From positions 1 to 64,000 of the forward strand of contig CAVTOR010000030.1 in the NCBI GenBank assembly GCA_963736235.1: a DNA stretch of 64,000 nucleotides, written 5' to 3'. The position numbers and the translations under genes are program-made. This stretch comes from CAVORB01 sp963736235. Its GTDB lineage: Bacteria > Pseudomonadota > Gammaproteobacteria > Chromatiales > Chromatiaceae. The notes beneath the pieces were generated by a model. It did no database searches. It was not told the origin of the DNA and worked only from the letters and a program-made list of their open reading frames with translations. Positions 1 to 8,936 of the stretch are shown piece after piece (position 1 is the stretch's first letter; every line of letters starts with the position of its first letter).

Positions 1-752
1 TTGAAGACGGGGTCCTCTATCCGCCGAGTATCGGCAACGCGCAGTTTCCCGAACAGCATGCAGACCTTGCGGTTCTTATAAGGGATGGAGACTCAGAAAC
101 TGCGAAATCTTATCTTGACGACATACACGCCGTAGCGGTAAAGGAATCTGTCGATGCCGTATTGTTATCAAGCGAGATGTTCTCTGACCTATTTTATTGT
201 GAACACCTGGCGAGCGTGATTGATCATGCTGCGAACTACTGGGACGTCGGCTTCGTATACTTCAGGCGCAGGCTAAGTGATTATATATATTCCAATATCA
301 TGCAGCATTTGACCGGTGATCTCGGGCAATTTGCCAGATACAATTACGATCTAGATCGTTGGATTGCTGCCTTCATAAGCTGGAACGAAAAGAAGGAAAA
401 TTTTTTTCGCGCCCAAAACACGGTATTTCTTTCGTTGGAAGAATTCGAGCCATCATCTTTGGCACAAGAGTTTCTGTGGCGAGTATTGGGTAAGCGGTAT
501 CGCGTAGCCCCGACGCTCAGCCTCAATACGTCATCCGAGAAGTTCAAGAGTCCGGTCCTTCTTATCTCTTACCCGCTACGAATGCTGATAAGCATTAACA
601 ACAATATTTCGATGTTGGCCGTTGAGTGTGTAAAAGAAGCAAATGAATTGCTCGCGGACTGCAAAATTCCCGCTGAACGTATCGATAAGATCGTCAGTGA
701 GTTCGAGGCTATCGTAAGGTCTCGAATCGAATTTGCAATAGCAGACCGCTGA
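1..752 (+). CDS. Sulfotransferase-like protein, 5' end outside the window
   Basis: The frame is open from the first bases of the window to the stop at 750-752, so only the C-terminal ~249 residues are present; the TTG at 162 is an internal codon, not a convincing start. The segments VLYPPSIG (near residue 5) and LLSSEMFS (near residue 53) resemble the spacing of short motifs in bacterial sulfotransferase-like proteins of polysaccharide loci, followed by a segment (VGFVYFRRRLSDYIYS) like the 3'-phosphate-binding strand and helix with its Arg residues. The P-loop would lie upstream of the window, so the family call is an inference. The gene is visibly more AT-rich than its neighbours, which suggests separate acquisition. 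Its context next to sulfotransferase and glycosyltransferase fusions supports a role in polysaccharide sulfation. Confidence 0.5.
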   Translation, partial: EDGVLYPPSIGNAQFPEQHADLAVLIRDGDSETAKSYLDDIHAVAVKESVDAVLLSSEMFSDLFYCEHLASVIDHAANYWDVGFVYFRRRLSDYIYSNIMQHLTGDLGQFARYNYDLDRWIAAFISWNEKKENFFRAQNTVFLSLEEFEPSSLAQEFLWRVLGKRYRVAPTLSLNTSSEKFKSPVLLISYPLRMLISINNNISMLAVECVKEANELLADCKIPAERIDKIVSEFEAIVRSRIEFAIADR

Positions 753-1306
753 TTTATACGACAGCTTCCCGTTTTGCTGGCGTTATGCCGTCTTCTTCGA
801 TTCTTTCGCGAATGGTGTGAGTGAAGCTTCTTATGCTCATGCAATGAGCGCTTGACGGTGCCGCGCATAAGGTGAGACCGGAAGGCGCACGACTTGTCCC
901 GCGATCAGGTAGGCAATGGTGGTCAGGTTTTGGATGGTAGGAAACTCGACCGGAAAGTCCCGCTCAAGGCGGTTCTCGTGCACCGGCTGGAGGTGATTGC
1001 TGTTGGTGGTAGTACGAGAATGGCGCCGGATAGGATGAGGGCTGACTTGGGCGAACTCACGCAGGCCAGGGGTAACGGCGGATGTGGCAGCCGGCAAGCG
1101 CCAATCCTGTCCCGACGGCCCACGTGTTGACCTGCCTCTCGTAAGGGAATACCCTGGCCACGCCGTCTTTATCGTCTCTCTTAGCCTCTCCACAACCCGA
1201 AGATCGCGCCTTAGGGTGTTCCCGAAGGGATACGCTCATAGAATCCTCTGTCGACACACATCGTGAGTGCCGCGCCGCGCTGCGATACAAGACTACGAGT
1301 TACAGT
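753..1306. other. Gene-free stretch, possible decayed coding remnant
   Basis: No ORF here has recognisable family features. Base composition shifts from AT-rich at the left to the GC-rich locus average at the right. On the minus strand, roughly 840-1120 reads as a protein-like stretch (including PVEFPTIQNLTTIAYLIAG), but I cannot assign it to a family, so it may be a degraded gene or chance. The promoter of the large gene starting at 1307 should lie in the last part of this stretch, but I see no clear -35/-10 pair. Confidence 0.4.
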
Positions 1307-4300
1307 ATGCCAATAGCTCATAGGGAATTCGGACACGATACTACCGAAACGCCTGCAGGAGCCGATGCTCCAACCTTGGGTAATGCGGGCGTGAACACGC
1401 CATCCAAAGCGGTTGAGGAAACAGAAGAGGCTTCGATCAATGATCGGCGGATAGCAATTTTCGTCCTGGGCATGCATCGCAGCGGCACCTCTGCGGTGAC
1501 GCGTGTGATCAATTTGCTCGGCGCCGATCTGCCGTCCAACCTTATGCCGGCTGTAGCGGAAGCCAATGAGCCGGGGTTCTGGGAGTCGATGGATGCCTAC
1601 CGTCTCAACGATGAGATTCTCGTCAGCGCGGGCTCTAGGTGGGACGATTGGCGGCGTTTTAATCCCGACTGGTTTCGCTGCGCTGCGAAGGACCGGTTCA
1701 AGTCCCGTGCCCTCGCGATCCTGGAGCAGGACTTCGAGGATTCGCCCCTGTTCGTGCTGAAGGATCCGCGGATTTGCCGTTTGCTGCCTTTCTGGCTTGA
1801 CGTGCTCCGCGACTTCGGCGCGGAGTTTAAGGGCGTGTTGCCGATTCGGAATCCCCTCGAAGTGGCCGCGTCGTTGGAAAAGCGTGACGGTATCCGCCCG
1901 GCTCGGTCGCACATGTTGTGGCTGCGCCATGTTCTGGATGCGGAATACGAATCGCGCGGGCTCGCGAGAGATTTCGTCACCTACGATCGGATGCTCGAGG
2001 ACTGGAGAGGTGCGGTCATCAGGCTCGGTGCCGGACTGGATATTTCATGGCCCCGCCGTTCCGCGACGTCGGAGGCGGAGATCGACGGGTTTCTGGAACA
2101 TCGCCATCGCCACCATGCGGCAGGCGACGCGAGCGTCCTTCACCATCCCGATATCGCGGTTTGGGTCAAGGAAACCTATGCCGCGTTGCTCGAGCTGGAG
2201 GCGGGTAACGCGTCGGCCGAGGTACTGCATCGGCTGGATGGTATCCGGGCGGAGTTTGATCGCGCGGGTGACGCCCTCGGCGCGGTCGTAAGAGCCGAGG
2301 AGATGGCAAACGAAACGCTTGCCAGCGAGGTGGCCGCGCGTGAGCAACGCATCGCCGAGCTCGAGCGCGAGGTGTCGGACAGCAAGGGCCGATTAAGCGA
2401 GCTGGAGCAGGTGACGGCTGCGCAGGAGGTGCACGCCAGTGAGTTGGAGGCGGCAGTGGGCACGCACGAGGCGCATGCCCGTGAGTTGGAGCGGGTAATG
2501 GCTGCGCACGAGGCGCATGCCCGTGAGTTGGAGCGGGTAATGGCTGCGCACGAGGCGCATGCCCGTGAGTTGGAGGCGGCAGTGGGCACGCACGAGGCGC
2601 ATGCCCGTGAGTTGGAGCACGCGGCCGGGGCGAGCGCAACGCTCGTCAACAGGCTTCAGTCAGTGTTGGTGTCTGCACGTCAAAGACAGAACCAGCTGTC
2701 GCATTTAAGAGACCAGGCTTTGTTCCGGCTCAACGCCATCCAAACGAGTGCCTGCTGGCAGCTGGCGGCGCCGTTTCGAGCGGCAGAGGTCCGATGGCCA
2801 AGGTTCTCGCGTGGCGTTGCGTACTTGCCGAAGGCGGCTTGGTGGACCTTTCGACTCCGACTTCCGGAGCGCCTTCGTCTGCGCCGTGAGGCGCGCGCGC
2901 TGTTGGCGGCTGGCCTTTTCGACCTGCCCTGGTACATTGCGCGCAATCCGCAAGCCGTGCTGCAGGGCATCAACCCCATTTTCCACTGGTTGGAGGTGGG
3001 CTGGAAAAAAGGCGAAGACCCCAACCCGCTGTTCGATTCGGACTGGTACCTGGCTCAGAACCCGGACGTGGCGGACGCCGGGATGAACCCGCTGGTGCAT
3101 TATCTTGCGAGCGGCGCGAGGGAGGGTCGCGATCCCAACCCGCTGTTCGATTCGGACTGGTACCTGGCTCAGAACCCGGACGTGTCGGCAAATCCGTTGG
3201 TGCACTATCAGAGCACCGGTGCCGCAGAGGGTCGAGACCCCCACCCCTTGTTCGACAGTGACTGGTATCTGGACCAAAATCCCGAAGTCGCCGCGGCCGG
3301 CGTAAACCCCTTAGCCGATTACTTACACGGGGGCTTCGAAGCGGGCAGAGATCCGAACCCCTTGTTCGACAGCGACTGGTATCTGGAGCAGAACCCCGAC
3401 GTTGCTAAAGCGGGGGTTAACCCGCTGGTGCATTACCTAGTCCGAGGCGCCGAAGAAGGGAGAAACCCCAGTCCAAGCTTCGATACCAAGTCGTACTTGG
3501 CGCAACACGCCGACGTGGCCGCAAGTGGGATCCATCCGCTCGTGCACTACGTCGAGGCCGGTCGAGCGGAAGGGCGTCGTCTGCCGACGCCCCCGGCGTC
3601 CAAACACCCCGTCGAGTCGGCCAAACATGCCATGGTTCCGGCCGAATACACCGTCGTGGCGCCGGCCATGATCCAAGTCGACGAAAGGAACCTGGAAGCG
3701 ACCGCGGCCAAGCTGAGCTTCGACACGTGCGACGAGCCAGCCGTATCCGTAATCATCCCCGCCTTCAACAAGGTCGAGTACACCCTCGCCTGTCTGGCAT
3801 CGGTATGCGAATCCCCCCCTGAAACGAGCTTCGAGATCCTCGTGGTGGATGACGGGTCGACGGATCGCACACCGGCCCTTGTCGGCAGCGTGCCTGGGAT
3901 ACGCCATCTGCGCAATACGCGGAACCTGGGATTTCTGCTGTCGGCAAACCGGGGGGCACGTGCGGCGAAGGGGCGTTTTCTGATGTTCCTGAATAACGAC
4001 ACGCAGGTCACGCCCGGTTGGCTGGACGAGTTGGTGCGGGTATTCGATACGGTTGGCGACGCGGGTCTCGTGGGATCGAAGCTCATCTACCCGAGTGGCC
4101 ATCTCCAGGAAGCCGGCGTCGCGCTCAAGCCCGATGGCTCCGCCGATCTCGTGGGGCTGAACGACTCTCCGGACAAGCCCGAGTACAACCTCTTGCGAGA
4201 GGTCGATCATTGCTCGGGGGCCGCCTTCTTGGTGGAAAAGGCGCTCTTCGATGCGCTTGGCGGCTTCCACGAGCAGTATGCCCCGGCGTATTACGAGGAT

Positions 4301-6772
4301 TGCGACCTCTCCATGCAGGTCCGTGCATCGGGAAGAAAGGTGATCTATCAGCCCCGGTCAGTGGTCATCCACCATATGAGTGTGACCACGGCAGACATGC
4401 CCGTCGGTAAGATGACGCAGATCGAGAAGAATAAGGTGACGTTTCTTAGCCGGTGGCGGGACGCCTTGCAGGAGCTGAACAGTGTGCGGCTCCTGGCGTT
4501 CTACTTGCCGCAGTACCATCCTATTTCCGAGAACGACCAGTGGTGGGGTCGGGGCTTCACCGAGTGGACGAATGTCGTCCAGGCGCGGCCTCAGTTCGAA
4601 GGTCACTATCAGCCCCATCTTCCGGCGGACCTGGGTTTCTACGACCTGCGACTGGCCGAGGTCCGCGAGTCCCAGGCGGAGCTTGCCAGGCGGTACGGGA
4701 TCTACGGATTCTGCTATTACTACTATTGGTTCAGCGGAAAGCGCCTGCTCGAACGGCCGCTGGATGACGTGTTGCGTTCCGGAAGGCCGGATTTTCCGTT
4801 TTGCATTTGCTGGGCCAACGAGAACTGGACGCGTCGCTGGGATGGCAAGGATTCGGAAGTCCTCATGGAGCAGCGTTATTCACAGGAGGATGACTACGCC
4901 TTCATTAGGGATGTCCTTCCGATACTCGAGGATCGACGTTACGTCCGCGTGAAGGGCAAGCCCCTGCTGCTGGTCTACAGGATCGGGTTGCTGCCGCAAC
5001 CCTCTCGCACCGCTTCCATCTGGCGCGACGAGTGTCGCAAGAGCGGATTGGGTGAGCTCTACCTGGCGGCGGTGCAGAGCTTCGGCGACACAGTGGATCC
5101 GCGCTCCTACGGGTTCGACGCCGCCGTCGAATTTCCGCCGCACGGGGCGGAGAAGGCGAAGACCAGCCCTCCAGCGCCGCTTCTGAACCAGGACTTCCGC
5201 GGTGTCTGTTTCGACTATGGGGCCCTAGCGGCGGATCACCTGGGGCGTGAGCCCGTGTCTTATACCCGGTTCAAGACGGTGATGCCGTCATGGGACAATA
5301 GCGCAAGACGCAAGAACGCGCCCAACATCTTCATCAATTGCACTCCAGATGGATACGAGCAGTGGCTCAGACGGACCATCGCGGCGACTCGGCGATTCGG
5401 GGGGAGTGACGAGCGATTCGTGTTTGTGAACGCATGGAACGAGTGGGCCGAAGGCAATCATCTCGAACCGGATCAGCGGCACGGGCATGCCTTCCTTCGC
5501 GCGACCCGCCGGGCATTAGACAGCGCGCTCGGATACACAGGTGGCGCGAGCGGTCAGGCCTCGGCCGGCGTGGCGCAACCGCCGGGTCCCTCGTTCCGGG
5601 AATGGCGCGGGGATGACGCAGGGAATCAGCCGGAAACGACCCTTCTCGGCCACCCCTTCTTGCCGACCGGCAGGGGTGAGGATATCCGCTCGGTCTACCG
5701 TGCATTGAGGGCCGTCGGCATGCCGGCCCGCGTCGTTGACATCTACCGGATACAGAGTCCGGATGCGGATCTGCGCGACGAGCTGGCGGGCTGTCTGGGG
5801 CAGAATGCCGGTACCGGAGTGAACATCTACCATATCAACGGCGACGAAGTGGAACAAAGCCTCGCACACCTGGAGGCCGGGGAGCGGTTGCGTCAAGGCG
5901 CTTATAACATCGTCTACCCGGCGTGGGAGCTGTCGCGGTACCCTTCCGGTTGGGCCAGGCAACTTGATCGCTTCGACGAGGTTTGGGCTCCCTCCAAATT
6001 TGTCTACGAGAGCATCGCGGACGAGGTCAAGGCACCGGTAATTCATATGCCGTTACCCTCCGAGGTACAGATTCTTCGCCCGCTCGACAGGCGTCATTTC
6101 GGAATCTCTGACGGACGCTTCGTGTTTCTGTTCTTCTTCGACTTCACCTCGTTCGTGGAACGAAAGAACCCGTTTGCCGCGTTTGCAGCCTTCGATCTCC
6201 TGTTACGGCGCCGTCCTCACGCAAACGTGGAGTTCGTCGTCAAGCTGAGTGGCTCGGCGCAGCGTCCGCAAGAATTGGCAGAGTTTCATCGAAGGATCGA
6301 GGATTACGCTGGCAAGGTCCGGGTGTTGGATCGGATTTTGGGAGAGAACGAGATGCGGAACCTGGTCCGGTGCTGCGATTGCTTCGTCTCGTTACATCGT
6401 TCGGAGGGTTTCGGCCGCGGCCTCGCGGAGGCCATGTGCCTCGGTAAGCCCGTAATTGCGACCGGCTATTCTGGGAACTTGGACTTTACGGCCCCGGAGA
6501 ACGCGCTCTTGGTCGACTATCGACTCGTTCCGGTGCGCCCGGGCAGCTACCCGCACGCCGACGGGCAGGTGTGGGCCGAGCCGGATGTGGAGCAGGCCGC
6601 GGAGCATATGGTTCGGTTGATCGATGACCCACGGCTTGCGCAATCCATCGGGGAAAGCGCCCGCTCGGCCATCAGACAGACCAATGGTTACCGATCGCTC
6701 GGATTGCGCTATCAGGAGCGTATACGGAGCATCCTGCAACCAGAGGAGGCGGCGCATGCACCTATGGCGTAG
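1307..6772 (+). CDS. Giant sulfotransferase / GT2 / WbsX-type / GT4 fusion protein (1,821 aa)
   Basis: Multi-domain enzyme for surface polysaccharide assembly and sulfation. Domains in order: sulfotransferase at ~50-260, with the PAPS-binding loop FVLGMHRSGTSA at ~52-63; coiled coil ~310-445 containing a 14-residue tandem repeat; six ~38-residue FDSDWYLAQNPDV-type repeats at ~537-760; GT2 family glycosyltransferase ~810-1040 (VIIPAFNK, FLNNDTQV, YYEDCDLSM); WbsX-like domain ~1060-1410 (LLAFYLPQYHP, WWGRGFTEWTNV, CWANENWTRRWDG, FVNAWNEWAEG); GT4-like C-terminal domain ~1440-1815 (RSEGFGRGLAEAMCLGKPVI). No transmembrane segment or signal peptide is apparent, so it is probably cytoplasmic. The ATG at 1307 lacks a strong ribosome site, but the sulfotransferase core begins only ~45 residues later, so the start cannot be far off. 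Each module is a known family; which sugar and which hydroxyl are used cannot be told. Confidence 0.88.
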   Translation: MPIAHREFGHDTTETPAGADAPTLGNAGVNTPSKAVEETEEASINDRRIAIFVLGMHRSGTSAVTRVINLLGADLPSNLMPAVAEANEPGFWESMDAYRLNDEILVSAGSRWDDWRRFNPDWFRCAAKDRFKSRALAILEQDFEDSPLFVLKDPRICRLLPFWLDVLRDFGAEFKGVLPIRNPLEVAASLEKRDGIRPARSHMLWLRHVLDAEYESRGLARDFVTYDRMLEDWRGAVIRLGAGLDISWPRRSATSEAEIDGFLEHRHRHHAAGDASVLHHPDIAVWVKETYAALLELEAGNASAEVLHRLDGIRAEFDRAGDALGAVVRAEEMANETLASEVAAREQRIAELEREVSDSKGRLSELEQVTAAQEVHASELEAAVGTHEAHARELERVMAAHEAHARELERVMAAHEAHARELEAAVGTHEAHARELEHAAGASATLVNRLQSVLVSARQRQNQLSHLRDQALFRLNAIQTSACWQLAAPFRAAEVRWPRFSRGVAYLPKAAWWTFRLRLPERLRLRREARALLAAGLFDLPWYIARNPQAVLQGINPIFHWLEVGWKKGEDPNPLFDSDWYLAQNPDVADAGMNPLVHYLASGAREGRDPNPLFDSDWYLAQNPDVSANPLVHYQSTGAAEGRDPHPLFDSDWYLDQNPEVAAAGVNPLADYLHGGFEAGRDPNPLFDSDWYLEQNPDVAKAGVNPLVHYLVRGAEEGRNPSPSFDTKSYLAQHADVAASGIHPLVHYVEAGRAEGRRLPTPPASKHPVESAKHAMVPAEYTVVAPAMIQVDERNLEATAAKLSFDTCDEPAVSVIIPAFNKVEYTLACLASVCESPPETSFEILVVDDGSTDRTPALVGSVPGIRHLRNTRNLGFLLSANRGARAAKGRFLMFLNNDTQVTPGWLDELVRVFDTVGDAGLVGSKLIYPSGHLQEAGVALKPDGSADLVGLNDSPDKPEYNLLREVDHCSGAAFLVEKALFDALGGFHEQYAPAYYEDCDLSMQVRASGRKVIYQPRSVVIHHMSVTTADMPVGKMTQIEKNKVTFLSRWRDALQELNSVRLLAFYLPQYHPISENDQWWGRGFTEWTNVVQARPQFEGHYQPHLPADLGFYDLRLAEVRESQAELARRYGIYGFCYYYYWFSGKRLLERPLDDVLRSGRPDFPFCICWANENWTRRWDGKDSEVLMEQRYSQEDDYAFIRDVLPILEDRRYVRVKGKPLLLVYRIGLLPQPSRTASIWRDECRKSGLGELYLAAVQSFGDTVDPRSYGFDAAVEFPPHGAEKAKTSPPAPLLNQDFRGVCFDYGALAADHLGREPVSYTRFKTVMPSWDNSARRKNAPNIFINCTPDGYEQWLRRTIAATRRFGGSDERFVFVNAWNEWAEGNHLEPDQRHGHAFLRATRRALDSALGYTGGASGQASAGVAQPPGPSFREWRGDDAGNQPETTLLGHPFLPTGRGEDIRSVYRALRAVGMPARVVDIYRIQSPDADLRDELAGCLGQNAGTGVNIYHINGDEVEQSLAHLEAGERLRQGAYNIVYPAWELSRYPSGWARQLDRFDEVWAPSKFVYESIADEVKAPVIHMPLPSEVQILRPLDRRHFGISDGRFVFLFFFDFTSFVERKNPFAAFAAFDLLLRRRPHANVEFVVKLSGSAQRPQELAEFHRRIEDYAGKVRVLDRILGENEMRNLVRCCDCFVSLHRSEGFGRGLAEAMCLGKPVIATGYSGNLDFTAPENALLVDYRLVPVRPGSYPHADGQVWAEPDVEQAAEHMVRLIDDPRLAQSIGESARSAIRQTNGYRSLGLRYQERIRSILQPEEAAHAPMA
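2439..2620 (+). repeat. 42-bp in-frame tandem repeat coding a coiled coil
   Basis: Within the large fusion gene, the sequence gtgagttggag recurs at 2439, 2481, 2523, 2565 and 2607, exactly 42 bases apart; the first four units are near-identical and the fifth decays after ~14 bases. Each unit encodes 14 residues (ELExxxxxHEAHAR), two heptads, which fits a coiled-coil stalk. The low divergence between units points to recent expansion, and the unit number could vary between strains. Confidence 0.9.
2915..3585 (+). repeat. Six ~38-residue FDSDWYLAQNPDV-type protein repeats
   Basis: Units begin near 2915, 3029, 3143, 3248, 3362 and 3476; the third is shorter by three residues. Typical unit: LFDSDWYLxQNPDV, a short linker, NPLVHYLxxGAxEGRDP. 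At nucleotide level ~45 bases at 3026-3070 recur essentially unchanged at 3140-3184, so copies were duplicated or converted recently. Such repeats are known in large bacterial glycosyltransferases; their job is unknown, perhaps a spacer or carbohydrate-binding array. Confidence 0.85.
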
Positions 6773-6785
6773 GAGGGGCGGTGGG

Positions 6786-7841
6786 ATGACAGGTTCCCTT
6801 GGCTCGAAAGAATGCGGCGACGAAGCGATCATCACCGCGGCCTACCGGAGCATCCTCGGCAGGGAGCCCGACGTGAACGGTCTGCGCCAGTATGCCGACG
6901 CCCTGCGCGCGGGAAAGGATCTCGCGTGGTTACTGGATGCGTTCGTGCGCTCCGACGAGTTTCGCGCAAAAGCATCTACTGTCGTTCCGGCCTATCCGCT
7001 CGACGGTGCGCCACCCTTGGATATCGAGCTTGAGCTATCAAATGAAGACAAGCGGACGCTATGGCGCCACGTGAGTCGGGTCTGGACCAGGCTCGGTGGC
7101 GAGGATCCATACTGGTCGGTGCTCAGTGCGGAGCGTTGGCGAAAAGATGCGATGACGAAGGCCGACGCGATCGCGGACTTTTATGCCACCGGCGAGCAGG
7201 CAGTAGCCAGAGTAGACCAGTGGCTCGCGCGTAACCGGGTCGCGCTTTCCGCTGACGGCGTATGCTCCGAATTCGGCTGTGGGGTCGGGAGGGTCACGGA
7301 GTGGTTGGCGCGGCGTTTCCGCCTCGTGCGCGCCTTCGATATCTCCGCGACCCATTTGGCGGCGGCGCGCGAACGCCTATCGGGACTCGGCATTCGTAAC
7401 GTCGAATGGGTATTGGTCCGCGGACAGGAAGATCTGCGACACCTGCAGGGAACGGCATTCTTCTACTCGATCATCGTACTGCAACACAACCCCCCGCCCC
7501 TGATCGCCGACGTGCTTGACGCAGCCTTGGCCGGACTCCAGGATGACGCTTTGGCCTTTTTCCAGGTGCCCACTTATGCGAAGGGGTACAGGTTTGGTGT
7601 CCAAGCCTACCTTGAAGGCCTGGCGCAACAGACGGGGATCGAGATGCATCTGCTGCCACAAAAGGCCATATTCGATGCGGCGGCGCGCAGTTGGTGTAAG
7701 GTGCTGGAGGTCCAACCCGACTGGTTGGTTGGATATCCCGACAGCTGGATCTCCAATACGTTCCTGATGAAGAAGTGTGAAACTGCGGGCATGCCTCTTC
7801 ACCTGGATGGAGCGGTTCGCCCCGAGGGAAGCGGTGAATGA
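6786..7841 (+). CDS. DUF4214 plus class I SAM methyltransferase
   Basis: The N-terminal ~50 residues match the DUF4214 pattern (AAYRSILGREPDVNGLRQYA, then FVRSDEF), a small helical module often found on glycan-modifying or surface-layer proteins. After a linker, a class I methyltransferase fold begins at ~155, with motif I SEFGCGVGRVTEWLA and an acidic strand (VRAFDIS) that should bind the SAM ribose. The likely role is methylation of a sugar in the polysaccharide. I chose ATG 6786 because AGGAGGGG lies 7 bases upstream and it starts right after the previous stop; ATG 6756 in the same frame also has a good AGAGGAGG site and would add 10 residues and overlap the upstream gene. Either way it is translationally close-coupled to the fusion gene. 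Confidence 0.75.
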   Translation: MTGSLGSKECGDEAIITAAYRSILGREPDVNGLRQYADALRAGKDLAWLLDAFVRSDEFRAKASTVVPAYPLDGAPPLDIELELSNEDKRTLWRHVSRVWTRLGGEDPYWSVLSAERWRKDAMTKADAIADFYATGEQAVARVDQWLARNRVALSADGVCSEFGCGVGRVTEWLARRFRLVRAFDISATHLAAARERLSGLGIRNVEWVLVRGQEDLRHLQGTAFFYSIIVLQHNPPPLIADVLDAALAGLQDDALAFFQVPTYAKGYRFGVQAYLEGLAQQTGIEMHLLPQKAIFDAAARSWCKVLEVQPDWLVGYPDSWISNTFLMKKCETAGMPLHLDGAVRPEGSGE

Positions 7842-7859
7842 TTCCATCCAGGAATTAAG

Positions 7860-8128
7860 CGTGGACAATCGCCGGTGACTGGCGCCTCTATGCCGAGTTG
7901 TGCCGTGACGAAGGGAAGGCCGAATACATCGCGCGCCCGCTGAATGCGCATCGACGCCACAATCAGAGCATTGTCGGGGCGAATCGGCTGGAGGCGCACA
8001 TCGAAGAGATCAGTCGAATGCATGCCTTGCTGCACACGATTGCGCCACTTGAAGAGCTGGTTCTGGTCCGTCAGTCCGCGTGTCTAGATGACCTGAAATC
8101 GCGGGCAAAGCGAGCGGAAGCAGTTTGA
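7860..8128 (+). pseudogene. Fragment of a glycosyltransferase C-terminus
   Basis: The frame reads AGDWRLYAELC, then ARPLNAHRRHNQSIV, closely matching the C-terminal portion of the glycosyltransferase at 15649-18958 (VAGDWATYVELLGGG, EPLNLHRRHDTSVT). Only ~85 residues remain and nothing upstream supplies a catalytic domain; the preceding methyltransferase stops at 7841. It therefore looks like the tail of a deleted GT2-type gene, marking a past rearrangement in the cluster. Confidence 0.7.
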
Positions 8129-8210
8129 GCAGAGCTTCGCGGGTAGGTCGCCCTGCTTCCAATCGCCGAACCGTCTGCTCTACCAGTTCCGCTTCTCGGA
8201 GTATTCATTT

Positions 8211-8936
8211 GTGAGTGCCGACATCGTCTATCGCCACCGCGGCGCCTGCCCCATCTGTGAGCACGAGGTTACTTTCACCGCGACCGACACCTGGTATCGT
8301 GACAACCTGTGGTGCCCGTCCTGCCCGGGCGGCTCGATTCCGCGGGAGCGAGCCCTGATGCTCGCGCTTAAGACAGCGCGCCCCGATTGGCGGTCGCTAC
8401 GCATCCACGAGTCTTCCCCGCGGGGGGGCGGTGCGTCCGCGAAGATCGGAAAAGAATGTACCGACTATGTCGCGTCGCACTTTTTCCCGGATGGGCCGCC
8501 CGGTGAGATCGTCAACGGCTTCCGGAACGAAAACCTCGAGGCGCAGACCTTCCCTGACGCATCGTTCGACATCGTGCTGTCACTCGATGTCATGGAACAC
8601 GTCAACCGCCCTGATCTCGTATTCCGCGAGGTGTGCCGGACGGTCAGCCGAGGCGGTCTCCATATTTTCACCACACCGACGTACAAGCAAAAACAGACGA
8701 CGGAGCGGCGAGCCGAATATTTGAGCGACGGAACCATCAATCATCTGTTCGAACCCGAGTACCACGGGAATCCTATCAGTGAAGCGGGATCGTTAGTCAC
8801 ATTCCATTTCGGCTACGATTTACCCGAGCTGATTACCCAGTGGTGTGGAATGGGTGTGGAGGTGCTCCGTTGGCATAGTCCGGCCATGGGAATCATCGGT
8901 GAGTTCACGGAAGTTTACTGTTGCTCGAAAAGCTGA
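8211..8936 (+). CDS. SAM-dependent methyltransferase with N-terminal zinc-ribbon-like Cys pairs
   Basis: 241 residues. The N-terminus has CPIC (~14-17) and CPSC (~36-39), a probable zinc ribbon. The methyltransferase region follows: SLRIHESSPRGGGAS in the place of motif I, then SFDIVLSLDVMEHVNRPD (motif II/III region) and GGLHIFTTPTY. The pattern fits class I methyltransferases found in glycan loci. The start GTG at 8211 has CGGAG 9 bases upstream. It probably modifies a nucleotide sugar or glycan; the substrate is not predictable. A hairpin just downstream may end the transcript. Confidence 0.75.
   Translation: MSADIVYRHRGACPICEHEVTFTATDTWYRDNLWCPSCPGGSIPRERALMLALKTARPDWRSLRIHESSPRGGGASAKIGKECTDYVASHFFPDGPPGEIVNGFRNENLEAQTFPDASFDIVLSLDVMEHVNRPDLVFREVCRTVSRGGLHIFTTPTYKQKQTTERRAEYLSDGTINHLFEPEYHGNPISEAGSLVTFHFGYDLPELITQWCGMGVEVLRWHSPAMGIIGEFTEVYCCSKS

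Noticed and set aside
837..1193. Minus-strand ORF as a gene
   Set aside because: Protein-like in part, but no family match, no ribosome site and overlapping ORFs in other frames with similar length; left as unexplained sequence.
2439..2620. CRISPR-like regular repeat
   Set aside because: Repeats are directly adjacent with no unique spacers, and lie in frame within a coiled-coil coding region.
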